Assembly: GCA_947488655.1 (NCBI GenBank)
Contig: CANKZZ010000002.1
Coordinates: 186,001 to 250,000 of the forward strand
DNA from: an uncultured Psychroserpens sp.
GTDB lineage: Bacteria > Bacteroidota > Bacteroidia > Flavobacteriales > Flavobacteriaceae
Direction: 5' to 3'
DNA length: 64,000 bases
The notes below the pieces were generated by a model. The model did no database searches. It had not been told where the DNA came from and saw nothing but the letters and a program-made list of their open reading frames with translations. Within the stretch, counting starts at the first letter, position 1. Each line of letters starts with the position of its first letter. Below are positions 42,664 to 51,591 of the stretch, one piece after another. The position numbers and the translations under genes are program-made.

Positions 42664-42675
42664 TTGAGTACTCAA
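42664..42675. promoter_or_regulatory. Perfect 12-bp palindrome before the glycan operon
   Basis: TTGAGTACTCAA is an exact palindrome about 45 bp upstream of the first gene of the four-gene glycan operon. It could be an operator for that operon; no regulator is linked to it. Confidence 0.3.
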
Positions 42676-42730
42676 CTTTATTTCATCTGAGTAAGCCTGC
42701 CAACTCAAGACTAACCACTATCAACTATTT

Positions 42731-44320
42731 TTACTTTTGATTTACTAAGTCCATCAAATCTACATCGTTACCTAATAATATCTCTGTTGGATTAATTCGT
42801 CCTTTCATACTATCATTCTCTAATTTTAACACACCTCTTGGACAAACTGCAGAACAAATACCACAACCAACACAACTAGAACGTACAATGTTTTCGCCCT
42901 TTTGAGCGTATGCACGAACGTCAATTCCCATTTCGCAATATGTCGAGCAATTTCCACAAGAGATACATTGACCTCCATTTGTAGTAATTCTAAAACGGGA
43001 AAACATACGCTGTTGAAATCCTAAAATTGCTGCCATTGGACAACCAAACCTGCACCAAACACGATTTCCGAAGATAGGATAAAAGCCAGTTCCAATAACT
43101 CCAGAGAAAATAGCACCAATTAGAAAACCGTAGGTTGACCTAAGAGTCTCTGCTTTAAATATGAAAAGTTTAGTTTCAGAGCTAAATAAGTGCATACCAA
43201 TTAAAACCATAATAATCACAAAATAACCAATAGCACCAAATTTGGCATCTTTACCTAATTCATTGCGCTTAAAAATCATGGTTAATACAAAAACTAAAGT
43301 GAGAAATCCTGCTACAGAAAATAGAAATACATCTCGCGTTAGCCAATATTTATCAGCATCGTAGCCTAAATAAGTATATATAACTGCGGTAGTCATTAGT
43401 ACCACAAAAACTAAAACACTATGTATTACCCAACGCTCAATTTTCCAAGCGCTTTGACTTTTATCACTCAATTGTCTAAACGAGTCACCAGCAGTTTCAG
43501 CAAGACCACCACAACCGCAAACCCAAGAACAGTACCATCGTTTACCAAATTTAAAGGTTAAAATTGGTGTGATTATAAATACCGAAACAATACCAAAAAT
43601 GAGCATTGCCATACCTATTGTTCCACCATTTATGAAAGAATCTACTCGATATTGTTCAAAATTATAATAGTTAAGAGGCCAAACATTTTTAAGGTCATAA
43701 TATGGCAAATCAGAATTCATGAGATACATAAATTCTGGAATTAAAAAGGCAAATGCCAATTGAAAAAACATAACAGATATTGTCCTGATTTGCTCATAGC
43801 GATTATGACGATATTTCAATATAAATTTATACCCAAATGCGAGAATTGCAATGGTATAGAGCGTACCATAAACAAACCATTGGCTTGCAGGTCGTCCACT
43901 TAACAGTTGACTTAAAGGATCAAATAATGAGATAAGACCTGTGTTTTCAGCACCATCAGTTCCTGCTCCCAGAAGTCCTTCATAAAAATAAAGTACAACA
44001 TAAAAAGAGGTTAAAACAATACCAGTCATCCAAGCTATAGTGCCACGTGATGATATGGATTTAAACCATACACCATCATTTTTAATGCCTTTTGACTTGT
44101 TGAGATACATATCATTTGCAAAAAGGATGGTTCCTAAGGTAATTAAGGATAGAGATACGGTTAGAAAAATGGCATTATTTGGCAAGTCTAGATTTAATAA
44201 TGCTAGAACTAGAATGAAAAGTCCGACAAGCCCTAATCCAACAGCTAATTTTTGTTTCGTTGATAAATCTGCAGCATCAGGTTTTGCCAATGACATACTA
44301 GAATTTAATTTATTGCTCAT
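42731..44320 (-). CDS. Membrane polyferredoxin (4Fe-4S, NapH/RdxA-like)
   Basis: A 529-residue integral membrane iron-sulfur protein with about ten helices. It has two CxxxCP-type sites (CSWVCGCGG and CRFGCPM) as in NapH/NosR/RdxA proteins, then two 4Fe-4S clusters in CISCGNCSTYCEMGI and CVGCGICSAVCPRG. It starts 2 bp after the flavoprotein gene upstream, so the pair likely moves electrons from NAD(P)H across or into the membrane, for example to a maturation or reductase partner. The final acceptor is not encoded here. Confidence 0.88.
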   Translation of the reverse strand: MSNKLNSSMSLAKPDAADLSTKQKLAVGLGLVGLFILVLALLNLDLPNNAIFLTVSLSLITLGTILFANDMYLNKSKGIKNDGVWFKSISSRGTIAWMTGIVLTSFYVVLYFYEGLLGAGTDGAENTGLISLFDPLSQLLSGRPASQWFVYGTLYTIAILAFGYKFILKYRHNRYEQIRTISVMFFQLAFAFLIPEFMYLMNSDLPYYDLKNVWPLNYYNFEQYRVDSFINGGTIGMAMLIFGIVSVFIITPILTFKFGKRWYCSWVCGCGGLAETAGDSFRQLSDKSQSAWKIERWVIHSVLVFVVLMTTAVIYTYLGYDADKYWLTRDVFLFSVAGFLTLVFVLTMIFKRNELGKDAKFGAIGYFVIIMVLIGMHLFSSETKLFIFKAETLRSTYGFLIGAIFSGVIGTGFYPIFGNRVWCRFGCPMAAILGFQQRMFSRFRITTNGGQCISCGNCSTYCEMGIDVRAYAQKGENIVRSSCVGCGICSAVCPRGVLKLENDSMKGRINPTEILLGNDVDLMDLVNQK

Positions 44321-44322
44321 GA

Positions 44323-45627
44323 TTACGTGGTTTGAAGTTGGTTATTGTATGCTGCTAAAATTTGAGACTCATAGTTGGTGTAGAGTTCTGGATCAAAATT
44401 AGCTTCGGCGAGATTATTGATGACGTAATCTACATCGCGTTTATCTGTAAGCCATTTGTCAAATATTTCATGACGCATTCTAATCCCAAAAGTATTAATT
44501 CCTAAAAACGCTTTGGTATCTTTATGAAAAGCGACTGTAATACACTTAGTGTTATCTTCATGTTTCCAATGAAAGTGTTGCTCATATTCTGGTCTTCCTT
44601 TTTTTCCAAAAACCCATCCGTAAGTTTGATATTCTATATCTAAAAATTTAGCAGAGTTGAACCAATGGCCTGGTTTGTAAGCCAGACGATTTCCGCAGAT
44701 AGTTTGAGCTAACGTTTCTCCCATCATACGTCCTGTGTACCAAACTGCTTCGATAGGTCTACGATTGCCAATAGGGTCATGTTGCTCTGCGCAATCTCCA
44801 ATCGCATAGACATCTTTTATATTTGTTTCTAAGTAGCGGTTAACTTTTACACCACGACCTAATTCAATTTTTGAAGATTTTAAAAAATCAATATTTGGTG
44901 TCACACCTGCTGTTAATCCAACAACATCACAAGCGAGTTCTTCACCTGTTTCTTCAATAATAACAGATTTTACTCTGCCATTTTCATCACTTTTAATTTC
45001 TTTTAAATTGGTAGATAACCTTAAATCAATATGATGATTTTTAATATGCTCGTTAATCATTTTGCTTTCGCCTTCGGGTAAAACACCGTTCCAAAAACTA
45101 TCTTCGCGTACTAAAAAAGTCACTGGGATTTTTCTGGAGTTTAACATCTCGGCTAGTTCTATGCCTATTAAACCACCACCAACAATGACTGCGCGTTTAC
45201 AAACATTATTATTTGGCGCATAAACTTCTAGATTTTCTAAATCTTGTTTGTGGTACATACCCATTACACCCTCTAGATCTTGACCTGGCCAACCAAATTT
45301 ATTGGGTTTACTTCCTGTTGCAATTATGAGCTTATCATAATTGAGATTTTCTCCGTTAGCAAAATGTAATTTTTTATGATCTGTGTCTATTTTTTCAACA
45401 TAGGCTTTTAGGAGTTTAATTCTGTTTTTTTTCCAAAACCAATTTTCATAAGGTTGCGTGTGTTCAAATTTCATATGTCCCATATATACATACATGAGAG
45501 CAGTTCTTGAGAAGAAGAAATCTGTTTCGGCAGATATAATTGTGATTTTTTTATCAGAAAGTTTTCTAATATGTCTAGCTAGCGTAACACCAGAAATACC
45601 GTTTCCTATAATAACGATGTGTTCCAT
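44323..45627 (-). CDS. NAD(P)/FAD-dependent oxidoreductase (nitrite-reductase-FAD / Ndh-like)
   Basis: A 434-residue pyridine nucleotide-disulfide oxidoreductase-fold flavoprotein. The FAD site is HIVIIGNGISGVTLARHI and the second dinucleotide site is RAVIVGGGLIGIELAE, with the C-terminal FAD contact VYAIGDCAEQ. There is no redox-active CxxxxC. The C-terminal 100 residues differ from dimerisation domains of known classes. It is 2 bp from the polyferredoxin gene and probably its electron donor. A TACCTTTA promoter-like element lies 34 bp upstream. Confidence 0.88.
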   Translation of the reverse strand: MEHIVIIGNGISGVTLARHIRKLSDKKITIISAETDFFFSRTALMYVYMGHMKFEHTQPYENWFWKKNRIKLLKAYVEKIDTDHKKLHFANGENLNYDKLIIATGSKPNKFGWPGQDLEGVMGMYHKQDLENLEVYAPNNNVCKRAVIVGGGLIGIELAEMLNSRKIPVTFLVREDSFWNGVLPEGESKMINEHIKNHHIDLRLSTNLKEIKSDENGRVKSVIIEETGEELACDVVGLTAGVTPNIDFLKSSKIELGRGVKVNRYLETNIKDVYAIGDCAEQHDPIGNRRPIEAVWYTGRMMGETLAQTICGNRLAYKPGHWFNSAKFLDIEYQTYGWVFGKKGRPEYEQHFHWKHEDNTKCITVAFHKDTKAFLGINTFGIRMRHEIFDKWLTDKRDVDYVINNLAEANFDPELYTNYESQILAAYNNQLQTT

Positions 45628-45660
45628 AAATTTTGGTTGTTGTGACGATTATGTCGCAAT

Positions 45661-45668
45661 TAAAGGTA
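45661..45668 (-). promoter_or_regulatory. Possible -7 element for the flavoprotein-polyferredoxin operon
   Basis: On the minus strand it reads TACCTTTA, one base from TAnnTTTG, 34 nt upstream of the flavoprotein ATG. No -33 partner is clear. The rest of this 204-bp divergent gap shows no recognised site. Confidence 0.35.
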
Positions 45669-45831
45669 ATAACTTAATATACCATTATAATTTATAACAG
45701 TTTTAAATTAGAATATCAATGTAAGGTTTTATGTAAAAATAGGACGTTTGCTTTTTTTCTAAACCTTTGTAAGTATCAGGTTTTTAGACGACTCAGCAAC
45801 TGTAAGATTTTTAATTAATGAAGAAATAATT

Positions 45832-46542
45832 ATGAAAAACAAATTGGTTATACTCACATTTTTTGCAGGATTAAGTTTTGGTTTTGCACAAAATACGTCA
45901 GATTTTTTTACAGCAGCAGATGCCTTTTTTAAAGCTAACGTTTCAAACGGAAAAGTGGCTTATGCTGATATAAAAGACAACCCTAAATCATTAAATACGC
46001 TGGTTAATCTGGCTGAAACAATTTCTATATCAAAAAACGACGCGAAAACGTATCAAGCCTTTTGGATTAACGTTTATAACATTTATGTCATCAAAGGTAT
46101 AATTGATAATTATCCTGTAAAATCGCCTTTGGATAAGGCTGGTTTTTTTGATAAAACTACATATAATATAGCTGGAGAAACTTTGACGCTAAACGCTATA
46201 GAGAACCAAAAATTAAGAGCTCAGTTTGAAGATGCACGTTTTCATTTTGTATTAGTTTGCGGTGCTGTTGGCTGTCCACCTTTAATTAATGAAGCATATA
46301 CACCTGATACTTTAGAAGCACAACTACAAGAACAAACTGAAATAGCACTAAATAATCCAAAATTTATCAAAATTACAAAGAACAGAGTATCGCTTTCAGA
46401 AATTTTTAAGTGGTATAAAGAAGATTTTATTAAGAACGGAAATGAAATTGACTTCATTAATACTTTCCGAAGAGAAAAGATTGAGGCAGGTGCTAAAATA
46501 TCTTATTACACCTATAATTGGGCTTTAAACAATCAACAATAG
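45832..46542 (+). CDS. Secreted DUF547 protein
   Basis: A 236-residue exported protein (signal ends GFAQ). The DUF547 core is clear: FWINVYNIYVIKGIIDNYP, FHFVLVCGAVGCPPLINEAY with the conserved Cys pair, and SEIFKWYKEDF. DUF547 proteins have a transglutaminase-related cysteine-peptidase-like fold, but the function is unknown. It is divergent from the flavoprotein-polyferredoxin pair and followed by a barrel protein. A paralogue lies in the arsenic-like cluster at 56959-57825. Confidence 0.88.
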   Translation: MKNKLVILTFFAGLSFGFAQNTSDFFTAADAFFKANVSNGKVAYADIKDNPKSLNTLVNLAETISISKNDAKTYQAFWINVYNIYVIKGIIDNYPVKSPLDKAGFFDKTTYNIAGETLTLNAIENQKLRAQFEDARFHFVLVCGAVGCPPLINEAYTPDTLEAQLQEQTEIALNNPKFIKITKNRVSLSEIFKWYKEDFIKNGNEIDFINTFRREKIEAGAKISYYTYNWALNNQQ

Positions 46543-46595
46543 TAATGACTATTAGGTCTTAAAAACTTTATAGAATACTAATCAAACAATCAAAT

Positions 46596-47465
46596 ATGAA
46601 AAAAATAATCACATCAATAACGATTATAGCGTTATCATTTATTGGATTTTCACAAGAAAATAAGCAAGTAGAAAAAAGTGTAATACAAGAATATACACCA
46701 TCAAAATTATTAAATAAAGGTCAATGGGATCTAAAGTGGTTTAACAACCTTTATACACAAACCGAAAGTACATTTACTAACGGTAAAGAAGCACGACAAA
46801 CCTTTTTTACATCTACAATAGATGTTTTTACTGGATTATCTAAAAATAGCAAGTTTAATGTTGGGTTGTTATTAGAATTTCGCTCTAATGTGGTTAATGA
46901 TAGACAAGCATTAGACGTTTTTTTATTTGATGGAGAACGAGAGTCAGCGCGATCTGGTTTTACCTCTTTTGCACCAGCGGTAAAGTTTAATCCTATTAAA
47001 GGTGTTAGTAATTTTACAATTCAAACCGCCTTACATATTCCTTTGGTAGATAATGAAACCGAAGATGGCGTGTTTTTAGATCAAAAAGGATTTATTTTTC
47101 AGAATAGATTCTTCTATGATTATACATTTTCAAGTGGCGATTGGCAATTATTTACAGAGTTAAATACTGAGTATAACTTCGGAAAAAAAGAAGATAGTTT
47201 TGCTAACAATAGCTTATCGTTAACACCAGGTATTTTTATTAGTTATTTCCCTAATAGTAAATTTACAATATTGGGTTTAGTGCAGCACTCACAACGAATT
47301 GATACTGGAAATGATTTTGAGCAGGATTTTACAGCAATAGGTGGAGGAGCAAAATATCAAATCACAAAAAAATTAAATATAGAAACTTTATACACCAATT
47401 TTGTTAGAGGAAACAATACAGGATTGGGACATACATTTAACTTTGGGTTACGAGCTTTATTTTAG
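46596..47465 (+). CDS. Outer-membrane beta-barrel protein
   Basis: A 289-residue exported protein (signal ends GFSQ). The mature part alternates hydrophobic and polar residues in about 12 strands (NFTIQTALHIPLVD, WQLFTELNTEYNFG, FTILGLVQHSQRID) and ends in GLRALF with a terminal Phe, the usual C-terminal signal of barrels. No specific family is recognised; relatives are annotated as putative transporters of unknown substrate. It follows the DUF547 gene by 53 bp and is closed by a hairpin terminator at 47496. Confidence 0.75.
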   Translation: MKKIITSITIIALSFIGFSQENKQVEKSVIQEYTPSKLLNKGQWDLKWFNNLYTQTESTFTNGKEARQTFFTSTIDVFTGLSKNSKFNVGLLLEFRSNVVNDRQALDVFLFDGERESARSGFTSFAPAVKFNPIKGVSNFTIQTALHIPLVDNETEDGVFLDQKGFIFQNRFFYDYTFSSGDWQLFTELNTEYNFGKKEDSFANNSLSLTPGIFISYFPNSKFTILGLVQHSQRIDTGNDFEQDFTAIGGGAKYQITKKLNIETLYTNFVRGNNTGLGHTFNFGLRALF

Positions 47466-47495
47466 TTTAACTATTTTAAATCAAAATGTTAAGTT

Positions 47496-47527
47496 AAAAA
47501 GATACTATATCACACTAGGATCTTTTT
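47496..47527 (+). terminator. Hairpin terminator after the barrel gene
   Basis: AAAAAGAT (47496-47503) pairs with ATCTTTTT (47520-47527), with a likely inner CTA/TAG pairing in the 16-nt loop region. The symmetric A and T runs allow function in the + direction. Confidence 0.6.
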
Positions 47528-47552
47528 ATATTTAAAGCATAAATTTATTTAG

Positions 47553-48551
47553 ATGTCGACTTTTAGAATCATTATTTTATTTTTTATAATTACGTCATGC
47601 ACTGCACAATCAACAAAGATAAATGGTGTAAGTTTTGTAGCGTCTAGAGATGCTGTTGACGAGACACATACTAATCCTGTAGTTAATGTTGGCGCAAATT
47701 ATGCAGCAATTATGCCCTTTGGCTTTTTAAAAAGTTTAGAACATCCAGAAATTATTCATAATACAGATAGACAATGGTTTGGTGAAACTAGAGCAGGAGG
47801 CAAACAATATATTGAAGAGCTGAGGAAAAAGAATATTAAAATTATGGTTAAACCTCAAATTTGGGTATGGAATGGTGATTTTACAGGATATATAAAAATG
47901 TCTAATGAAGAACATTGGAGAACTTTAGAAACATCTTATTCTAGTTTTATATTAGAATATGCGCAACTAGCTCAAGAAACCAATGCAGAAATTTTATGTA
48001 TTGGGACAGAGCTAGAAAATTTTGTAAAAGAACGTCCTGAGTACTGGCATGAACTAATAAAAAAAATTAAATCAGTTTACAAAGGTAAATTAACCTATGC
48101 AGCCAATTGGGATGAGTTTAAGCGTACACCTTTTTGGGGAGAATTAGATTACATTGGAGTTGATGCCTATTTTCCTGTTAGTGATAAAAAAACACCTACA
48201 GTTGAAGCGTGTAGAGCTGGCTGGCAAAAACATAAACCTGTAATTAAATCGTTATCTCTTAAATATGATAAACCTATTTTATTTACAGAGTATGGTTATA
48301 GAAGTGTAGATTTTACAGGTAGAGAGCCTTGGGTAAGTGATCATACATGGACATCGTTAAATTTTGAAGGACAATCTAATGCAACCCAAGCCTTGTTAGA
48401 GGAGTTTTGGGAAGAAGAATGGTTTGCAGGAGGTTTTGTTTGGAAATGGTTTCATGCACATGATAAGGTAGGTGGAGAAAAGGATAACCAATTTACGCCT
48501 CAAAACAAACCAGTAGAAACTGTATTACAGTCTTTCTATAAATCTAAATAA
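47553..48551 (+). CDS. GH113-like glycoside hydrolase lipoprotein
   Basis: A 332-residue lipoprotein (signal ends ITSC). It has a TIM-barrel glycosidase pattern with the acid/base Glu in EILCIGTELENF and the nucleophile Glu in PILFTEYGYRS, both at strand ends as in clan GH-A. The order and YIGVDAYFP segment fit GH113-type beta-mannanases and related proteins often annotated so in Bacteroidota. The substrate is not certain. It likely acts at the cell surface or in the periplasm. It is separated from the next gene by about 60 bp. Confidence 0.82.
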   Translation: MSTFRIIILFFIITSCTAQSTKINGVSFVASRDAVDETHTNPVVNVGANYAAIMPFGFLKSLEHPEIIHNTDRQWFGETRAGGKQYIEELRKKNIKIMVKPQIWVWNGDFTGYIKMSNEEHWRTLETSYSSFILEYAQLAQETNAEILCIGTELENFVKERPEYWHELIKKIKSVYKGKLTYAANWDEFKRTPFWGELDYIGVDAYFPVSDKKTPTVEACRAGWQKHKPVIKSLSLKYDKPILFTEYGYRSVDFTGREPWVSDHTWTSLNFEGQSNATQALLEEFWEEEWFAGGFVWKWFHAHDKVGGEKDNQFTPQNKPVETVLQSFYKSK

Positions 48552-48611
48552 TTACTTGTAATAACGTAAGGATATGTGATGTAACCGACCAAAGTGGTTT
48601 ATAAACATCGC

Positions 48612-49871
48612 GTGAAAATTCTAACCAACTTAATATTTTTATTTGCAAGTTTTACTTTTGCGCAAGACGCTATTGTTGCCGATTTAAAAATACGAGGCAA
48701 TAAAAAATTGAGAACTTCATTTGTAAAAAAAATTGCTAATACAAAAGCTGGTGTTAAGTTAGACTCTACAGTTATTGAGGCAGATATAAAATTATTAAAA
48801 CGACTTCCATCTATAGCGCACGCTTATTATCAAGTATTTTCCTTAGGAGAGGATACCTATAATGTGATTTATCATATTGAGGAGAATTTCACAATAATTC
48901 CATCTGCAAATGTATATACTACTAATAACGATGAGTTTGCTTATCGTTTAGGGTTGTATGAGTTTAATCTCTTCGGAAGACATATAACTTTTGGTGGTTT
49001 TTATCAAAAAGATATTTATAACTCATATGCCATAAATTTTAGAGCACCTTTTTTATTTTCTAAACGTTTAGGTTTAGCAATTAATTATCAAGATTTGACC
49101 ACACAAGAGCCTGTATTTTTTGATAATACAACTTCAGACTATAAATATAATAATGAATCTATTGAGGGTTTAGCATTATTTCAAGTCAATTTTAATAACC
49201 GCTTAGAGTTAGGTCTCAATTACTTTACAGAAGATTATGAGTATAAATCTGGCGCAACTAATCCAGAGGTGCCTCAACAATTACGCGTACATAAATTACT
49301 CTATAAAATAATATATGAGTACAACGATTTAAATTACGATTATCAATATGTAGAAGGGTTTAAAAGTATATTTAATTTTCAATATGTTACCTCTAGAAAT
49401 GAGTCGCAATTACCTGCATTTTTAATTGGTTGGAATGATTTTCAATATTTTAAACGTTTAGGAGACAAAGGTAATTGGGCAAATCGTTTACGTCTGGGAG
49501 TGGCTACAAATAACGACACGCCATTTGCACCATTTTCCGTAGATAATAATTTAAATATTAGAGGTGTAGGTAATACTATTGATCGTGGTACTGCTGCTAT
49601 TGTTTTAAATACAGAGTATAGGCATACGCTATATGAAAAAAGCTGGTTTTCTCTCCAAGGTAATGCATTTATAGATGCAGGAAGTTGGAGAAATCCGGGA
49701 GGTGATTTTGGTGATTTTGGAGAGTCACAAAACATACGTGTGTATCCTGGCTTAGGTTTGAGGTTTATTCACAAAAAAATCTTTAATGCTGTTTTTAGAA
49801 TAGATTACGGTATTGGTGTTACAAATAATGCTACTCAGGGATTAGTGTTTGGGATTGGGCAATATTTTTAA
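48612..49871 (+). CDS. Small Omp85/BamA-like outer-membrane protein
   Basis: A protein of about 419 residues. The GTG at 48612 gives a good signal peptide (ILTNLIFLFASFTFAQ); no ATG is available and another GTG lies at 48594. One POTRA-like domain (IVADLKIRGNKKLRTSFVKK, LLKRLPSIAHAYYQVF) is followed by a barrel with LGLAINYQDL, LNIRGVGNTIDRG (the loop-6-like RG motif) and a terminal IGQYF. It is shorter than BamA, closer to single-POTRA surface-antigen proteins that form patatin-like or secretion partners. Partner and cargo are unknown. Confidence 0.8.
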   Translation: MKILTNLIFLFASFTFAQDAIVADLKIRGNKKLRTSFVKKIANTKAGVKLDSTVIEADIKLLKRLPSIAHAYYQVFSLGEDTYNVIYHIEENFTIIPSANVYTTNNDEFAYRLGLYEFNLFGRHITFGGFYQKDIYNSYAINFRAPFLFSKRLGLAINYQDLTTQEPVFFDNTTSDYKYNNESIEGLALFQVNFNNRLELGLNYFTEDYEYKSGATNPEVPQQLRVHKLLYKIIYEYNDLNYDYQYVEGFKSIFNFQYVTSRNESQLPAFLIGWNDFQYFKRLGDKGNWANRLRLGVATNNDTPFAPFSVDNNLNIRGVGNTIDRGTAAIVLNTEYRHTLYEKSWFSLQGNAFIDAGSWRNPGGDFGDFGESQNIRVYPGLGLRFIHKKIFNAVFRIDYGIGVTNNATQGLVFGIGQYF

Positions 49872-49969
49872 TGAGACCCAAAATATTTTTGTTACAGAGC
49901 AAGCTCTCACTAATAAATTATAAGTTTTGCTTTTAACAACCGCTATCAATCTCTAAAAATATCTTTATA

Positions 49970-49990
49970 TTTGTGTTAATACTACACAAA
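49970..49990. promoter_or_regulatory. NrtR-type operator 1, overlapping a -7 element
   Basis: TTTGTGT (49970-49976), 7 nt, ACACAAA (49984-49990): a perfect inverted repeat just 5 bp before the regulator ATG. It overlaps TATATTTG (49966-49973), a TAnnTTTG element, so the regulator gene appears autoregulated by occlusion. Confidence 0.8.
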
Positions 49991-49995
49991 ATAAA

Positions 49996-50688
49996 ATGGC
50001 ATTACAACAAGACATTAAAGTAGCTGTTGACGCAGTGGTCTTTGGGTACGAATCTAAAGGAAATTTATCGGTTTTATTAATAAAACGAGGTGTGGAGCCT
50101 TTTAAAAATACGTGGGCTTTACCTGGAGGTTTGGTGTTAGAAGATGAATCTTTAGAAGCAGCAGTAAAACGAGAACTCAAAGAGGAGACAGGTGTAACTA
50201 TAGATTATTTAGAGCAACTTTATACGTTTGGTAAACCAAAGCGCGACCCAAGAAATAGGGTAATATCTATAAGTTATTTTGGACTTGTACGTCCCAATCA
50301 TTTTAAAATTAAAGCAGATACAGATGCTGATGAAGCCAAATGGTTTTCTGTAAATGATTTGCCCAAATTGGCCTTTGATCATAAAACAATTTTTAATACT
50401 GCTTTAAAGCGACTTAAAGCAAAATTATTATACCAACCTATTGGTTTTGATTTACTCAGTGCCGAATTTCCTTTTTCAGATTTAGAGCATTTATATGCAA
50501 CAATTTTAGGTGAGGATATTGACCGTAGAAATTTTAGAAAAAAAATTATGAGTTTTGATTTTGTTGAAGAAACCAATAAAATTGCTCAGCAAGGTAGCGG
50601 TAGACCTGCAAAACTCTTTAAGTTTAATAAAAAGAAATACGATGCTTTATTAAACGACGGATTCTACTTTGATATTAAGTTTGTGTAG
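49996..50688 (+). CDS. nrtR: NrtR-family transcriptional regulator (Nudix domain plus winged helix)
   Basis: A 230-residue regulator. Residues 1-140 form a Nudix domain whose box is complete: G45, E51, R59-E60, E63-E64 and G66 in the G-x5-E-x7-REL-x-EE-x-G pattern. Many NrtR proteins have lost it, so some ADP-ribose-type hydrolase activity may remain. Residues 145-230 are the NrtR winged helix (FPFSDLEHLYATILGE, RNFRKKIMSFDFVEE, GSGRPAKLFKF). NrtR repressors control NAD genes and release DNA on binding ADP-ribose. Operators lie before it, across its stop codon and at the next gene start, matching control of the downstream NAD cluster. Confidence 0.92.
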   Translation: MALQQDIKVAVDAVVFGYESKGNLSVLLIKRGVEPFKNTWALPGGLVLEDESLEAAVKRELKEETGVTIDYLEQLYTFGKPKRDPRNRVISISYFGLVRPNHFKIKADTDADEAKWFSVNDLPKLAFDHKTIFNTALKRLKAKLLYQPIGFDLLSAEFPFSDLEHLYATILGEDIDRRNFRKKIMSFDFVEETNKIAQQGSGRPAKLFKFNKKKYDALLNDGFYFDIKFV

Positions 50689-50700
50689 ATTTTACACAAA
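50680..50700. promoter_or_regulatory. NrtR-type operator 2, across the regulator stop codon
   Basis: TTTGTGTA (50680-50687), 5 nt, TACACAAA (50693-50700): the most symmetric copy, with 8-bp arms. It starts in the last codons of the regulator gene and ends 4 bp before the -33 element of the next promoter. Confidence 0.8.
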
Positions 50701-50704
50701 ATAT

Positions 50705-50735
50705 TTTGCTAATTAATATATTCCAATTACATTTG
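50705..50735 (+). promoter_or_regulatory. Canonical Bacteroidota promoter of the NAD cluster
   Basis: TTTG (50705-50708), exactly 19 nt, TACATTTG (50728-50735): a textbook TTTG-N19-TAnnTTTG promoter. Transcription would begin near 50741, about 11 nt before the next ATG. It sits between operators 2 and 3. Confidence 0.85.
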
Positions 50736-50752
50736 TGTAAAATTAACGCAAA
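50732..50752. promoter_or_regulatory. NrtR-type operator 3, over -7 element and start codon
   Basis: TTTGTGT (50732-50738), 7 nt, ACGCAAA (50746-50752): one mismatch from the consensus arm. It covers the end of the -7 element, the predicted transcription start and the first base of the next ATG. Binding here would block initiation. Confidence 0.75.
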
Positions 50753-51591
50753 TGATTTTAAATTTAGACCCTTCGTTTCAACCTTTACAAAGAGAAAATA
50801 CTATTCAATTTGAAAGTTTTACTTTTTCGGGAGGAGAGCCACATATCAAGATTCAGTCCAATTTGGATGGCATTGATGCGGTAACAGTAACTACAAGAAT
50901 TCTATCGTTTAATGATATAGGATTGTTATTGATTGCTGTAGACGCATTACGTAGAACGGATGTTAAAACAATCCATCTATTTTTACCTTATATGCCAGCA
51001 GCTCGTCAAGATCGTGTTATGGTTTCTGGAGAATCGTTATCGGTCAAGGTATATGCAGATGTAATTAATGGGTTAAATTTAGAATCGGTTACGATATTTG
51101 ATCCGCATTCTGAAGTCACTCCAGCCTTACTCAATAATTGTAAAGTGATTTCTAATCATCGATTTATTGAACAGGTTATTAGAGATATAAATTCTGAAAT
51201 CGTCCTCATTTCTCCAGATGGAGGTGCTTTAAAAAAGATTTATAAAGTGTCAGAGTTTTTAGGAGGATTACCAGTTGTAGAATGTTCTAAAAAACGAAAT
51301 GTCAAAAACGGAAAGCTTGAAGGCTTTAAAGTTTATGAAGATAACCTGGAAGGTAAAGATTGTTTAATCGTTGATGATATTTGTGATGGAGGCGGAACGT
51401 TTATAGGTCTAGCAGAAGAACTTAAAAATAAAAACGCTAGTAGTTTATACCTAGCAGTAAGTCACGGGATTTTTAATAAAGGTGTTGACGTGTTAAATAA
51501 AAGCTTTACTAAAATTTATACGACGGATAGCTTTAAGGATTTAGATGAGGATGGTGTTGAGCAGATTAAATTAAGAGCGTTAATAAAATGA
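50752..51591 (+). CDS. Ribose-phosphate pyrophosphokinase-like enzyme (PRPP or ADPR-PP synthetase)
   Basis: A 279-residue protein of the PRPP synthetase family, about 30 residues shorter than housekeeping Prs. Conserved parts are [10 protein letters not shown] (usually FSDGE), [10 protein letters not shown] (residues 81-88), DPHS in the metal loop, SPDGGALKK, and the PRPP-binding loop [11 protein letters not shown] (207-217). The flexible catalytic loop is changed ([12 protein letters not shown]). Canonical enzymes make PRPP from ribose-5-phosphate and ATP. Phage NARP1 Adps proteins, annotated like this one, instead pyrophosphorylate ADP-ribose. With ADP-ribose hydrolases and a NAMPT-like gene in the same cluster, both are possible. 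It overlaps the macrodomain gene by 4 nt. Confidence 0.85.
   Translation: MILNLDPSFQPLQRENTIQFESFTFSGGEPHIKIQSNLDGIDAVTVTTRILSFNDIGLLLIAVDALRRTDVKTIHLFLPYMPAARQDRVMVSGESLSVKVYADVINGLNLESVTIFDPHSEVTPALLNNCKVISNHRFIEQVIRDINSEIVLISPDGGALKKIYKVSEFLGGLPVVECSKKRNVKNGKLEGFKVYEDNLEGKDCLIVDDICDGGGTFIGLAEELKNKNASSLYLAVSHGIFNKGVDVLNKSFTKIYTTDSFKDLDEDGVEQIKLRALIK

Noticed and set aside
49871-49960. Small AGAGC/GCTCT hairpin after the Omp85-like gene as terminator
   Set aside because: The stem is only 5 bp with a 2-nt loop and no T run.
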